Notes: generated by a model not told the origin, from the letters alone. Positions 1 to 8,720 are shown, numbered from the stretch's first letter. The stretch is DNA of 64,000 nt from VXYL01 sp963422285 (GCA_963422285.2 CAXXJO010000001.1:930001-994000), one strand, 5' to 3'. A program made the numbers and translations.

Positions 1-1
1 C

Positions 2-64
2 CACAAAGCGTTGCTCAGGCTTGCCACCAGCGCGGCAAATTCGACAAACTTCCATTCGCCATGA
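2..64 (+). CDS. hemA: C-terminal tail of an upstream gene, probably glutamyl-tRNA reductase
   Basis: An open frame enters from the left edge and ends with TGA at 62-64, inside the ATGA that also starts prfA. Only about 20 residues are visible, ending NSTNFHSP, too few to identify the family by motif. The name rests on gene order: hemA directly upstream of prfA and prmC is common in Gammaproteobacteria. The 4-nt stop/start overlap implies translational coupling to prfA. Confidence 0.4.
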   Translation, partial: HKALLRLATSAANSTNFHSP

Positions 65-1155
65 CCTTGTCCCCGTCCATTCCTGCCAAGCTCACGGACC
101 TCGCCGACCGGTTCGAGGAGCTGTCCGCGCTGCTTGCGGATGCGGCTGTCGTGGCGAACCGCGATCGATTCGCCGAGCTATCCCGGGAATACGCCGAACT
201 GGAGCCGGTGATCGGCACCTACCGAGACTACGAGAAGGCAGCCGCCGATCTCGACGAGGCCGTAGATCTGGAGGCGGACGACGACGAGGCCATCCGCGAG
301 CTCGCTCGCGAAGATGCCGCGCAACTGAGAGCCGCCCTCGTCGGCATCGAAACGACCTTGAAGACCCTGCTGATTGCCCGGGATCCCGACGACGAACGCA
401 ACGTCTTCCTGGAAATCCGTGCCGGCACCGGGGGCGACGAAGCAGCCCTGTTCGCCGGTGACTTGTTCCGCATGTACGCCCGCCATGCTGAAAACGAAGG
501 TTGGAAAGTGAGCATCCTGAGCGACCGGCCCGGCGAGCACGGCGGCTTCAAGGAGGTCATCGCCCGGGTTTCGGGGAAGCAGGTGTACAGCCGGCTGAAA
601 TTCGAATCCGGCGCCCATCGCGTACAGCGGGTGCCGGAGACCGAGTCCCAGGGCCGCATCCACACCTCGGCCTGCACCGTGGCCGTGCTGCCGGAGCAGG
701 ATGCCATCGACGATGTGGTTCTGGACAAGGGCGACATCCGCGTGGACACCTTCCGCGCCTCCGGAGCCGGCGGCCAGCACGTCAACAAGACCGATTCCGC
801 GGTGCGCCTGACCCATCTGCCCAGCGGTATCGTGGTGGAGTGCCAGGACGAACGCTCGCAACTGAAGAACCGCGCTCGGGCCATGCAGCTTCTTCATGCC
901 AAGCTGCTCGGCCAAGCGCAAACCCGGCAGCAGGACGAGCAAGCGCGAGCCCGGCATTCGCTGGTGGGCAGCGGCGACCGATCCGAGCGGATACGCACCT
1001 ACAACTTTCCCCAGGGGCGGATCACCGACCATCGCATCGGCTTGACGCTATACAAGCTCGACGAAGTGATCGGCGGGCGGCTGGATCACCTGGTCGGCCC
1101 CTTGGTCGAGGAGCACCAAGCGGACCAGTTGAAGAAACTGGGCGACGGGATGTAG
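61..1155 (+). CDS. prfA: Peptide chain release factor 1
   Basis: RF1 is a cytoplasmic protein that recognises UAA and UAG in the ribosomal A site and triggers hydrolysis of peptidyl-tRNA. The 364-residue length is normal. The GGQ motif that reaches the peptidyl-transferase centre is at residues 237-239 (GAGGQHVNKTDSAVRL), and the codon-recognition region reads RVPETESQGRIHTS, with PET in the place of the PAT/PVT tripeptide. PET is, to my recollection, seen in other bacterial RF1 proteins. The ATG overlaps the stop of the preceding gene. prmC, whose product methylates the GGQ glutamine, follows after 5 nt, so modifier and substrate are co-transcribed. Confidence 0.97.
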   Translation: MTLSPSIPAKLTDLADRFEELSALLADAAVVANRDRFAELSREYAELEPVIGTYRDYEKAAADLDEAVDLEADDDEAIRELAREDAAQLRAALVGIETTLKTLLIARDPDDERNVFLEIRAGTGGDEAALFAGDLFRMYARHAENEGWKVSILSDRPGEHGGFKEVIARVSGKQVYSRLKFESGAHRVQRVPETESQGRIHTSACTVAVLPEQDAIDDVVLDKGDIRVDTFRASGAGGQHVNKTDSAVRLTHLPSGIVVECQDERSQLKNRARAMQLLHAKLLGQAQTRQQDEQARARHSLVGSGDRSERIRTYNFPQGRITDHRIGLTLYKLDEVIGGRLDHLVGPLVEEHQADQLKKLGDGM

Positions 1156-1160
1156 GCCCA

Positions 1161-1985
1161 ATGGAGGAAGCCACAGCCACCCTCGGCGACTGCGCCGCCT
1201 ACGCCCGCCAGCGGCTTCCCCGCTGGGAAGCGGACGCCTTGGTCTGCCGCGCCCTGCAGGTGCCGCGCAGCCATCTCTACGCCTTCACGGAATGCGCCGC
1301 GGAGCCGGCGGATGCGATTCGCATGGCCGATTGGATATCGCGTCGCGTCCACGGCGAACCGATGGCCTACATCCTGGGCGAACGGGGCTTTTGGGGACTG
1401 GACTTGGCTGTGACGCCAGCTGCGCTGATCCCGCGGCCCGATACCGAGCTGCTGGTGGCCGCCGCGCTGGAGCACATCCACAGCGGCGATCGCGTGTTGG
1501 ACATCGGCACGGGCTGTGGCGCGGTGGCGCTGGCCATTGCCTCGGAACACCCGGATGCCCGCGTCGTCGCCACGGACGTCGATCCGCGCTGCATCGCTCT
1601 GTGCCGCCGCAATGCCGCACGGCACGGCCTCCACATCGAAACCCGCGTGGCGGACTGCTTCGCCGGTCTCGATCTCCGTTTCGACGTCGTCGTCAGCAAC
1701 CCGCCCTACATCGCCGAGGGCGACCGCCACCTGCGCCAGGGCGACCTGCGCTTCGAGCCGCGTCGGGCACTGGTCGGAGGGCCGAACCGCGGCCTCGACT
1801 TCATCGCCCGGCTGGTTCGTGATGCGACGCATCGCCTCGAACCCGGCGGCTGGCTCTGCGTCGAGCACGGCTGCGACCAAGCGGACGCCGTGCATGACCT
1901 GTTCCGGGAGCAGGGAATCGCCGCCGTGCGCAATCATCGAGACCTTGAAGACCGCCCCCGGGTCACCGTGGGCTGCCTGCCATGA
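1161..1985 (+). CDS. prmC: Release factor glutamine N5-methyltransferase
   Basis: PrmC uses S-adenosylmethionine to methylate the side-chain amide of the glutamine in the GGQ motif of release factors. The protein is 274 residues, the usual size. A helical N-terminal domain is followed by a Rossmann-type methyltransferase domain with the SAM loop VLDIGTGCGAVAL near residue 112 and the amide-methylase signature NPPY at 180-183. The start is the ATG at 1161, five bases after the prfA stop. The frame is open much further upstream inside prfA, but that extension is only a shadow of prfA. The gene overlaps the next one by 4 nt. Confidence 0.95.
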   Translation: MEEATATLGDCAAYARQRLPRWEADALVCRALQVPRSHLYAFTECAAEPADAIRMADWISRRVHGEPMAYILGERGFWGLDLAVTPAALIPRPDTELLVAAALEHIHSGDRVLDIGTGCGAVALAIASEHPDARVVATDVDPRCIALCRRNAARHGLHIETRVADCFAGLDLRFDVVVSNPPYIAEGDRHLRQGDLRFEPRRALVGGPNRGLDFIARLVRDATHRLEPGGWLCVEHGCDQADAVHDLFREQGIAAVRNHRDLEDRPRVTVGCLP

Positions 1986-2758
1986 ACGACGAACAACTGC
2001 TGCGCTACAGCCGCCAGATCATGCTGCCGGAGTTCGACATCGCCGGCCAGGAAGCGCTGCTCGACGCCACTGCCCTGGTGATTGGTCTGGGCGGCTTGGG
2101 ATCACCCGCGGCACTCTACCTGGCTGCGGCCGGCATCGGCGCACTGATGCTGGTGGATCACGACACCGTGGATCTGTCGAACCTGCAACGCCAGATCATC
2201 CACGACCAAGACTCGCTGCATCGCGCCAAGGTGGACTCCGCAGGCGATCGCATCCAAGCCATCAACCCGGACACGCAAGTACGCGCCATCGCTGCCCGGC
2301 TCGAAGGGGCGGAACTTGCCGCCGCAGTAGCCGAGGCCGATGTGGTGCTCGACGGCACCGACAACTTCGCCGCCCGCTACGCCATCAACGCCGCCTGCGT
2401 GGCCGCGAACACGCCGCTAGTCTCTGGCGCCGCCATCCGCATGGAAGGCCAGATCGCCGTCTTCGATCCGCGCAGCAAAGACGCGCCCTGCTACCAATGC
2501 CTGTACGCCGACGCCGCGGACATCGAGCTGAACTGCGCCGAAAACGGGGTCGCGGCGCCCTTGGTGGGCATCGTCGGTAGCGTCCAGGCCATGGAGGCCA
2601 TGAAGATCCTCGCCAATGTCGGCGACACCTTGGTCGGCTACGTCCTCTACCTGGACGCCAAGCGCATGGAGTGGCGCAAGCTCCGGCTGCCGAAGAACCC
2701 GAACTGCCCGACTTGCGGCGCGGGCCGAGCCGAACGCCCGCAATCGGCAGCGCTCTGA
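1982..2758 (+). CDS. moeB: MoeB/ThiF-type adenylyltransferase
   Basis: This E1-like enzyme adenylates the C-terminal Gly-Gly of a sulfur carrier (MoaD or ThiS) for molybdopterin or thiamine synthesis. The 258 residues begin with the family's typical RYSRQIMLPEFDIAGQEALL, then the nucleotide loop VIGLGGLGSPAALYL (about 33-47), the NLQRQ segment, and two zinc-binding CxxC pairs (CYQC in the middle, CPTC near the end). MoeB and ThiF cannot be separated by these motifs. Position after prmC favours moeB or the closely related HesA/MoeB/ThiF gene often found there. It starts within the prmC stop (ATGA). It ends 21 bases before the convergent accessory operon. Confidence 0.88.
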   Translation: MNDEQLLRYSRQIMLPEFDIAGQEALLDATALVIGLGGLGSPAALYLAAAGIGALMLVDHDTVDLSNLQRQIIHDQDSLHRAKVDSAGDRIQAINPDTQVRAIAARLEGAELAAAVAEADVVLDGTDNFAARYAINAACVAANTPLVSGAAIRMEGQIAVFDPRSKDAPCYQCLYADAADIELNCAENGVAAPLVGIVGSVQAMEAMKILANVGDTLVGYVLYLDAKRMEWRKLRLPKNPNCPTCGAGRAERPQSAAL

Positions 2759-2779
2759 CCGGTCTCCTGGCCGGGCAGA

Positions 2780-5074
2780 TCAGTTCGCATTCTCGTCGAG
2801 CACTTTGCGAAAGGTGAGCGACAGACGACGATTTCGGTTCCATCGTCCGGTCCGGCTTCCTTCGTTCGGCTCGGTTTTCCTCTGCGGTATCTCGTGCGTC
2901 CACTGATCCCGCGCCTCGCCCTGCATGATCGCCAAGCTGCGTTGTTCGAGTCTGCGTACGACTTTTCGCTTATCTTTATTTCGGAACACCATCTCCCAGG
3001 ATTCCAGCAAGCTGAGTGTGGCGATGTCGTCCGCGAAGCTCTGCTTGCTGTCGACGTGCTTGCTGATGCCTTGCTCGCCGACATATTCGTTGACAATCAC
3101 TTGGTCCGGGATAGTCGGTACGAGCTTCCTTTCAACCAGCCGCCGAGCAATATCGGCGACCCATTCGGGCAAATCGCCTAGTTGCATGCTCTCGTCCACA
3201 TGGCGAGCTTTGTAGTCGTATCGCCAGCCGTAGTGCTGAACACGTCTTTGCAGTTCTGTGCTCCAATCTTCCCCATCGATCTTTTCGACCAACTCCTTCT
3301 CCTCAGCTTCGGTTATGAAGTCGGGCACATAGGTAAGGCCGTGAATCTCCTTATCGGGAAGGGCGTTAATCTTCTCGCCTGCGCTTATGGGGCCCGGCGC
3401 CTCGACAGGGCATGAGGTCGTTGATTCCTTGGGCGCGTCTGCCTGCCGGGGAACCGGCGGTTCTGGCATTTTGCTGGCAGCCGCCACTGCGATCTGGTGT
3501 CGAAAGGACTCGACATCCAGCACATCTTCGCCTGCTTCAATTGCATCCGAAGGAAACACGATTGCGACCTTGCCATGCACTGCGAGCTCACCGTCTCGTG
3601 CCTGGACTTTGCCATCCCCCGATACGGGGAACCAACCATCCGAAAGTCGAACTCTCCTGCGCAAACACGGCCAGTTTAGCTTTCTAGCCAGATCCTCGGC
3701 GCCCTGCCGCACCTTCTCGTCATCGAAGTTCGCTGAAAACCATCTGCCACGTTCATGGATCCTTTTTTCGGCGATCTCCCTATCGCCCCAGAACAAGGCG
3801 AAGCCGTTCTCTCGCTGCTCCCACCTCAGTTGGCTGGAAGCAGCAAGCGACGGCCAGCAGATCTCCCGCATCTCCCCTGCGCATAGACGCAAGGCTTGCA
3901 CCGAGAGCGCTTCGCACAGATCAACCGGGCCTCGAAACTTGGAGTCCAATCTCCGGTAGCCATGATGGAGGCCGCACAAGACGGCACCCGACCACCATAC
4001 CGCAGGCGGCAAGCCTGGCATATCCTCGGACCAGGTTTTGAATCTCATCGGCTCCAGGCGCGTCAGTACCAACTGGACCGCCATGCCGACGGGGCAGTCT
4101 CGCCAATAATCGCTGCGAATCGTCGCCTCCGCCCGCAAGATGCGACTGGTATCTTCGAGCCATACAGACGCCTCGTCCGGAAGTGCTGCAAAGGCGGGCA
4201 AATTCATCTGACCGGCTATTCGCTCCGCGAGCGCCAGAGGAGAAGTGCGATCATCCGAGGCTTGGTTGCCCAAAACATCCACCGCGGCCAACCACAGTCC
4301 CTCCTGGAAATCCGACGGCTGGAGGCCATTCCGAGATGCCGCCCAAGGCGGGAAACGCCACCAGTGGGCCTCGACTTTGGCAGCGAACTCCTGCAATCGC
4401 GTCGGTGACAGAGCAAAGCTTTCGACCAGAACATCCAGCCAAGGATCTATGCGAGGGACCGCCCACATCGCCATGCTCATGGCGCCCTGCGTCGAATCCA
4501 TGCCAAGCGGCACGGTTAGCTTGGTCTCCGCATCAGAAGGAGGGTCGGGAGAGGGGATTGCCGGGTCGGCTTCCATGTCGCGCCAAGCTGGCTTTGTCGG
4601 CAGCGGTACATTGGATACTTGCCGAGCCAAACCTTCAAGGCGGCGGGCTTCTTCTTCCGTCGCTACCGAGAGACCGGAAATCGCAAAGGTGGGGAGGACG
4701 CCCGGCCAATGTATATAGGAATCTGAACAGGTAAGCTTGTCGATGTCGCACGGTCGCCACCCGTCATTGCTGCGCCATCCAGTGACGGCTAGGTTAGGCA
4801 ATTTCTCCGCATTCAATCGGACGCGCACCGATATCCGGTTCCCCTCGGTGTGCTGTCCTCCGACATAGGAGCCGACTCCGACCAGCAGACCAGCGTCTGG
4901 TGGCAGGGGACGAAGCCAGCCATCCTGCAACGCATTGAACAGCCGTCGATGGTCCATGACCAGTCCCAGCCAGGGCCTCTCGCGTTTGGTTTCCTTCGTG
5001 GTTGGACCGCCAGCGTCACCGTCCTCGGCGGACGTATTGCAGAATGGAAGTTTGCCTTGTTCGGAAGGGCTCAT
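2780..5074 (-). CDS. Large unknown protein fused to a C-terminal ALKBH8-like AlkB dioxygenase domain
   Basis: This 764-residue protein has about 540 N-terminal residues I do not recognise, starting soon after the Met with a MDHRRLFNALQDGWL segment, and a C-terminal AlkB-type 2-oxoglutarate/Fe(II) oxygenase domain (about 570-760). Iron ligands are visible as the HxD pair in SKHVDS (about His673/Asp675) and the distal His in WTHEIP (about 727), followed by the 2-oxoglutarate-binding arginines in RRLSLTFRKV. The phrase VNEYVGEQGISKHVD resembles ALKBH8/ABH6-type AlkB proteins, which act on tRNA wobble uridine, more than E. coli AlkB, so RNA is a possible substrate (inference). Its ATG overlaps the stop of the helicase gene by 4 nt, making it the last gene of a tight operon. 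No signal peptide or membrane segment is evident. Confidence 0.75.
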   Translation of the reverse strand: MSPSEQGKLPFCNTSAEDGDAGGPTTKETKRERPWLGLVMDHRRLFNALQDGWLRPLPPDAGLLVGVGSYVGGQHTEGNRISVRVRLNAEKLPNLAVTGWRSNDGWRPCDIDKLTCSDSYIHWPGVLPTFAISGLSVATEEEARRLEGLARQVSNVPLPTKPAWRDMEADPAIPSPDPPSDAETKLTVPLGMDSTQGAMSMAMWAVPRIDPWLDVLVESFALSPTRLQEFAAKVEAHWWRFPPWAASRNGLQPSDFQEGLWLAAVDVLGNQASDDRTSPLALAERIAGQMNLPAFAALPDEASVWLEDTSRILRAEATIRSDYWRDCPVGMAVQLVLTRLEPMRFKTWSEDMPGLPPAVWWSGAVLCGLHHGYRRLDSKFRGPVDLCEALSVQALRLCAGEMREICWPSLAASSQLRWEQRENGFALFWGDREIAEKRIHERGRWFSANFDDEKVRQGAEDLARKLNWPCLRRRVRLSDGWFPVSGDGKVQARDGELAVHGKVAIVFPSDAIEAGEDVLDVESFRHQIAVAAASKMPEPPVPRQADAPKESTTSCPVEAPGPISAGEKINALPDKEIHGLTYVPDFITEAEEKELVEKIDGEDWSTELQRRVQHYGWRYDYKARHVDESMQLGDLPEWVADIARRLVERKLVPTIPDQVIVNEYVGEQGISKHVDSKQSFADDIATLSLLESWEMVFRNKDKRKVVRRLEQRSLAIMQGEARDQWTHEIPQRKTEPNEGSRTGRWNRNRRLSLTFRKVLDENAN

Positions 5075-6183
5075 CGTCGTTCCAGGATGTTCTGGCCGGG
5101 CAGCGCCGCATCTGCCCTTGGCAAGATCTCGTTGGGACCGTACACAAGGAACAGATTGTCACGAGCCCGCGAACACATCATGTACATCGCCCGACGTTCT
5201 GCATCGTTAGTGCACGGGATGAAGCGTTCGAGTTCCAGGAGGAAGACCGTGTCGAATTCCTGACCCTTCACAGACTCTTTGTTCAAGATCGTTACGCCAG
5301 GGAGAAGAACATCTATCTCATCCTCGTTTCTCTTAACGTTCTGGTAGAAGTTAACACGATGTTTTGGTAGGAGTTCAGTAAGTTTGCGCTGCAATCTTTT
5401 ACCATAGTCGTTGCTATTGCAGATGGCACCTATACCGCCGCCCCGGTTGTTGCACCAGTTTGATAATCTCTCCGCAGTGGCCCCGAGATTCCACGAGCGC
5501 AGAAGTACCGGAGCTTCTCCACTAGCGGCACGCTGCACCTCAGCAGCTGGCAAACGACCGCTATGGAAGTGTTCCGCCACTCGAGCCACCTCGAGCGCAT
5601 TCCGGTGATTGCGACTGAAAAGGATGGGATCATCCATGCGAGCGGCTTTCTTGATCTGCATCAGCGTTGTTTGTTGGTTGCTGAGCGCTTGATCCTCATC
5701 GGCAAATACGGTCATCCTGGGTGCGATGTAGTCTGCGGCATATCTGAAAAAGCCCGCGGGAAGGTCCTGGCCTTCATCCACGATCAAGTGCATCCTCTCA
5801 TCAGGCAGGCTGCGTTTTTGAACGAGTCGTTCGAGCATGGGTCTCCATAGATACTCAAAGGAACCAGGGGTTTCTGTCGGGATATCTTCTCCCGTATGCC
5901 GACGGTAGTGGCTTCCGATATAGCTATGCATAGTGTGCATCCTGATTCTGTTCGTATCGTTCTCCTCTTTATTATTCAGAAGCGCAAGCAGTCTCCGCAG
6001 CATTCGGTTGTAGGTGATGATCACAACACGGTGCCCCGCATGAGCTGCCATCTGAGCACGGCGCAGCGCCAGAACCGTCTTGCCCAAACCGGGCGGCCCC
6101 ACGACGAGCAACGATTGGTCGAGAGGATGCTCCAGTACATCGAGCTGCTTCTCAATAAGTTCGTCCCAAGCTGGAAGCTGCAT
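5071..6183 (-). CDS. Compact superfamily 1 UvrD/Rep-like helicase/ATPase
   Basis: The 370-residue protein has the SF1 motif set: Walker A GPPGLGKT at 29-36, Walker B LIVDEGQD at about 133-140, motif III FADEDQAL, the arginine-bearing SRNHRN, motif V VKGQEFDTVF (about 305-314) and motif VI MCSRARDNLFLVYG. It is much shorter than UvrD or Rep (about 700 aa) because the 1B/2B insertions are absent, so it may be a motor or switch rather than a processive helicase. The start chosen is ATG at 6183, one base after the stop of the upstream methyltransferase gene. The frame is open about 100 codons upstream, but that stretch is antisense-like and overlaps that gene. The downstream gene overlaps by 4 nt. 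Confidence 0.82.
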   Translation of the reverse strand: MQLPAWDELIEKQLDVLEHPLDQSLLVVGPPGLGKTVLALRRAQMAAHAGHRVVIITYNRMLRRLLALLNNKEENDTNRIRMHTMHSYIGSHYRRHTGEDIPTETPGSFEYLWRPMLERLVQKRSLPDERMHLIVDEGQDLPAGFFRYAADYIAPRMTVFADEDQALSNQQTTLMQIKKAARMDDPILFSRNHRNALEVARVAEHFHSGRLPAAEVQRAASGEAPVLLRSWNLGATAERLSNWCNNRGGGIGAICNSNDYGKRLQRKLTELLPKHRVNFYQNVKRNEDEIDVLLPGVTILNKESVKGQEFDTVFLLELERFIPCTNDAERRAMYMMCSRARDNLFLVYGPNEILPRADAALPGQNILERR

Positions 6184-6184
6184 T

Positions 6185-7035
6185 TCAGTCTCCGAGCCGA
6201 AGGGTATCTCGGCGCTGACGACGAAACAGAGCGTAGCGTAGCTCGCGGAGTCTTGTGCCGGACAGTCTAGCGATCTCAATCTCGTCCGTATCGTCGGCGT
6301 ACAGATCGAAACCCTTATTCTCCAGAACTGCCCGGAAAGCCGGAAAGCTGCGATTGGCGTCAGGGCGGGTGGAGTTCGTGTAGAGAACCGTAACGGGACC
6401 GCGCCCGAGCTTGGCGAGCAGGTCGTCAAGCTCGACAATGAGCTGCTCGGCATCCAAAGTCGGACTTGCGAGCAGATAGGACGCAATGACGATGACCGGA
6501 CGCCAACTAGGTGCCGATTCCCAAGAAACGGAGGCTATTCCGGCCGCCCATTGGCGGGTGCTCTGCGGTGACTCGTCGAACTCCGCGGCGGCCAGCGCTA
6601 GCCTCTCGCCGAGACGGCACATTGTTTGAGAACGGTCCACGCCGATGTAGTCAAATGCGGACTCGCCATTGAGCGCACCGGCAAGGGCCAACCCACCCCG
6701 GCAAGGGCCAACCCACCAGTGAAGGGCCCGCATCCCAAGTCGACGACGATGGGATTGTCAGGGTGGGTATCGGCAAAGATCTGACGGAATGCCTCGTAGA
6801 GCTCCTCCAAGTGCCCTTTCTGGAAGAAGTGGGCGTACAGCAGGACGCGGTCTTCGGCTGTGAGGCTGCCCCACGTACTGTCGAAGTCCGCTTGGCCCCA
6901 TCCTGCGGCTTCCATGGCAGCTTCGCGGGCAATGCCCAAGACCGCACCGGCGGTGGAGCGCGGATCATTATGTACTCGCCGCACGATCTCGGTGTTGCGT
7001 AGCTCTTTCAGCCACTCGGGCAGCGATACGGCCAT
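6185..7035 (-). pseudogene. Class I SAM methyltransferase, frameshifted by a 20-bp tandem duplication
   Basis: The N-terminal part (from ATG 7035, preceded by an AAGGGAG ribosome-binding site) runs to the SAM-binding loop VVDLGCGPFTGGLALAG and then shifts frame. The rest (IGVDRSQTMCRLGERL onward, to the stop at 6185) is in another frame. The cause is visible: a 20-bp unit occurs twice in tandem at 6678-6697 and 6698-6717. Removing one copy restores a continuous protein of about 275 residues with GLALAGALNGES across the join. The substrate is unknown, and the family is not recognised beyond the Rossmann methyltransferase fold. It is the first gene of the operon with the helicase and AlkB-fusion genes, spaced by a single base. 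A sequencing or assembly error at the repeat is possible. Confidence 0.72.
6678..6717. repeat. Perfect 20-bp tandem duplication
   Basis: The unit ccggcaagggccaacccacc occurs twice back to back. It lies inside the SAM-loop codons of the methyltransferase gene and adds 20 bp, which is not a multiple of three, so it causes the frameshift. Slippage between such identical units could restore the gene. Confidence 0.95.
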
Positions 7036-7096
7036 TGGCTCCCTTCCTAGTACGAAGTGCCTATCAGTGCCGACAGGGTGCATTTCTCGTAGCCGT

Positions 7097-7125
7097 ACTG
7101 TATACAATTACAGCATTGGGTGCAA
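7097..7125 (-). promoter_or_regulatory. Possible promoter of the methyltransferase-helicase-AlkB operon
   Basis: On the minus strand a TTGCAC -35-like hexamer (7125-7120) is followed after 17 bases by TACAGT (7102-7097). The -10 region forms part of a small inverted repeat, CTGTA...TACAG, which could be an operator. The start codon at 7035 is about 55 bases beyond the expected start site. This is a motif match only. Confidence 0.4.
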
Positions 7126-7164
7126 CTGACTGACGCACCTGATCAAGTTCGCGTTGGAGATACT

Positions 7165-7600
7165 CTATCTAGGCAGAGAAGAGATGTGAACGCCACTGAG
7201 CTGCCATATCCAGTGATATGGGGTTCGGCGACGGGATGCGGCTTCGTCCATGGTGTATTCCACGCCCTTCTGGATGGCGACCTCGTAGGCTAGCTGCACC
7301 CGCCACTGCTGTGACGAAGGCGCATCGATGGTGAAGTCGGCTTCGCCGTTCCAGGTTGCCGAGGCACTGGTCAGCCTGCCATCCATCCGCCCTGTCCGTC
7401 GAAGGTGCCGCCACTGGCGCATGGGTCGCCGTATCTGCGGGTTGTTCGGTGCTATCGCTTCCGTTGTCATTGTCGCCGCCTATCGGATCGCCACCTCCCC
7501 CGCTGGAAGGGACGGCGGTGCAGCACTGGTACCTCCGCCGCCACCGCAACTCCCAACAGCGTCAGTGGCAGCGGTTGGCGTTGTCCGATATGCGTACACG
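7165..7600 (-). pseudogene. Remnant of a lipoprotein with a carbohydrate-binding (CBM4_9-like) domain
   Basis: Reading leftward, three consecutive pieces in different frames look like one decayed gene: a lipobox-like GSCGGGGG segment near 7560, a Gly/Ser/Asp-rich linker with SSGGGGDPIGGDNDNGS near 7510, and a segment (about 7370-7200) reading WNGEADFTIDAPSSQQW then VQLAYEVAIQKGVEYTM. That last pattern is typical of the edge strands of CBM4_9 domains in secreted glycan-binding proteins. No single frame covers it and no catalytic domain follows. The family call is a pattern-based inference. Confidence 0.4.
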
Positions 7601-7697
7601 GCCGAGGTTAGTGGAGTGCGCCTCGACCGCTTCGGTCCGATTCGCATTAACGTTACAATGAGAATCAAGTCAACGAACTCTCCATGGTGGAAACGAC

Positions 7698-8720
7698 ATG
7701 AAAGTAGACGGTGGAATCGGCTGGGACTTGCGCGCCGCAGGCCCCCAGGCGCGGGAACTCGAAGAGATGGGCTACAGCGGCATTCAATCCGCAGAGACCG
7801 CCCACGACCCCTTCCTGCCGCTGGCGTTCGCCGCGCAGCACACCGAGCAGGTCGATCTCATCACCGGCATTGCCGTGGCCTTCGCCCGTACGCCCATGCT
7901 GCTCGCCCAGCTCGGCCACGATCTGAACGCCACCTCCGAAGGCCGCTTCGTGCTCGGTCTCGGCTCGCAGATCCGGGCCCACATCACCAAGCGCTTCGGC
8001 ATGCCGTGGTCTTCGCCGGCGGCGCGGATGCGCGAGTTCATTCTCGCCATGCGGGCCATCTGGGCGGCTTGGCACCAGGGCGAGCCCTTGCAGTTCACGG
8101 GCAAGTTCTACAGCCATACGCTGATGACGCCGTTCTTCACGCCCGCCAACAACGAGCACGGCGCCCCGCGGGTGTTCCTCGCCGCGGTGGGGCCGTTGAT
8201 GACCGAAGTGGCGGGCGAAGTGGCCGACGGCATCATCGTGCATGCCTTCACCACGGAGAAGTACCTGCGCGAGACCACGCTGCCGGCCCTGGAACGCGGC
8301 TTCGCCAAGGCCCGCGCCAGCGGCATGGACAAGTCCCGGGAGAACTTCGAGATTTCCTATCCCTGCTTCGTCGTCACCGGGCGCGACGGGCAGGAGCTGG
8401 CGGCAGCCAAGCAGGCCACCTGTCGGCAGATCGCCTTCTACGGCTCGACGCCGGCCTACAAGCCAGTGCTCGACAGCATCGGTGCTGGCGAGTTGCAGCC
8501 GACGCTCAACGCCATGTCCAAGCAGGGTCGGTGGGCGGAAATGGGCACCCTGATCGACGAGGACGTCATGCGCCAGTTCGCCGTGGCGGGCGAACCGGAC
8601 CGGATCGCGGGCGAGATCAAGGCCCGCTTCGGCGATATCGTCGATCGCACCTCCGCCGCCTATGCGCAACTGCCCAAGGACGAGCGCGCACGAATCGTAC
8701 GCCAGCTGACAGCCGCCTGA
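7698..8720 (+). CDS. F420-type luciferase-like (LLM) oxidoreductase, TIGR03617-like
   Basis: The 340-residue protein has the bacterial-luciferase TIM-barrel pattern: MKVDGGIGWDL at the start, EEMGYSGIQSAETAHDPF, then VDLITGIAVAFARTPMLLA and GRFVLGLGSQIRAH, which shape the flavin/F420 pocket. The arrangement matches the TIGR03617 group of probable F420-dependent enzymes (recollection), some of which occur in organisms not classically known for F420. Substrate and true cofactor are unknown; FMN is possible. The gene stands alone between a decayed gene upstream and gene-free DNA downstream, so context gives no pathway. Confidence 0.8.
   Translation: MKVDGGIGWDLRAAGPQARELEEMGYSGIQSAETAHDPFLPLAFAAQHTEQVDLITGIAVAFARTPMLLAQLGHDLNATSEGRFVLGLGSQIRAHITKRFGMPWSSPAARMREFILAMRAIWAAWHQGEPLQFTGKFYSHTLMTPFFTPANNEHGAPRVFLAAVGPLMTEVAGEVADGIIVHAFTTEKYLRETTLPALERGFAKARASGMDKSRENFEISYPCFVVTGRDGQELAAAKQATCRQIAFYGSTPAYKPVLDSIGAGELQPTLNAMSKQGRWAEMGTLIDEDVMRQFAVAGEPDRIAGEIKARFGDIVDRTSAAYAQLPKDERARIVRQLTAA

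Noticed and set aside
590..660. PET in place of PAT/PVT in the RF1 codon-recognition loop as a sign of altered stop-codon use
   Set aside because: PET occurs, to my knowledge, in other ordinary bacterial RF1 proteins, and the genes in this window use all three stop codons normally.
2780..7107. Assigning the AlkB-helicase-methyltransferase operon to a named defence system (BREX, DISARM, Druantia, Zorya)
   Set aside because: None of the signature proteins of those systems is present. Only the general enzyme classes overlap.
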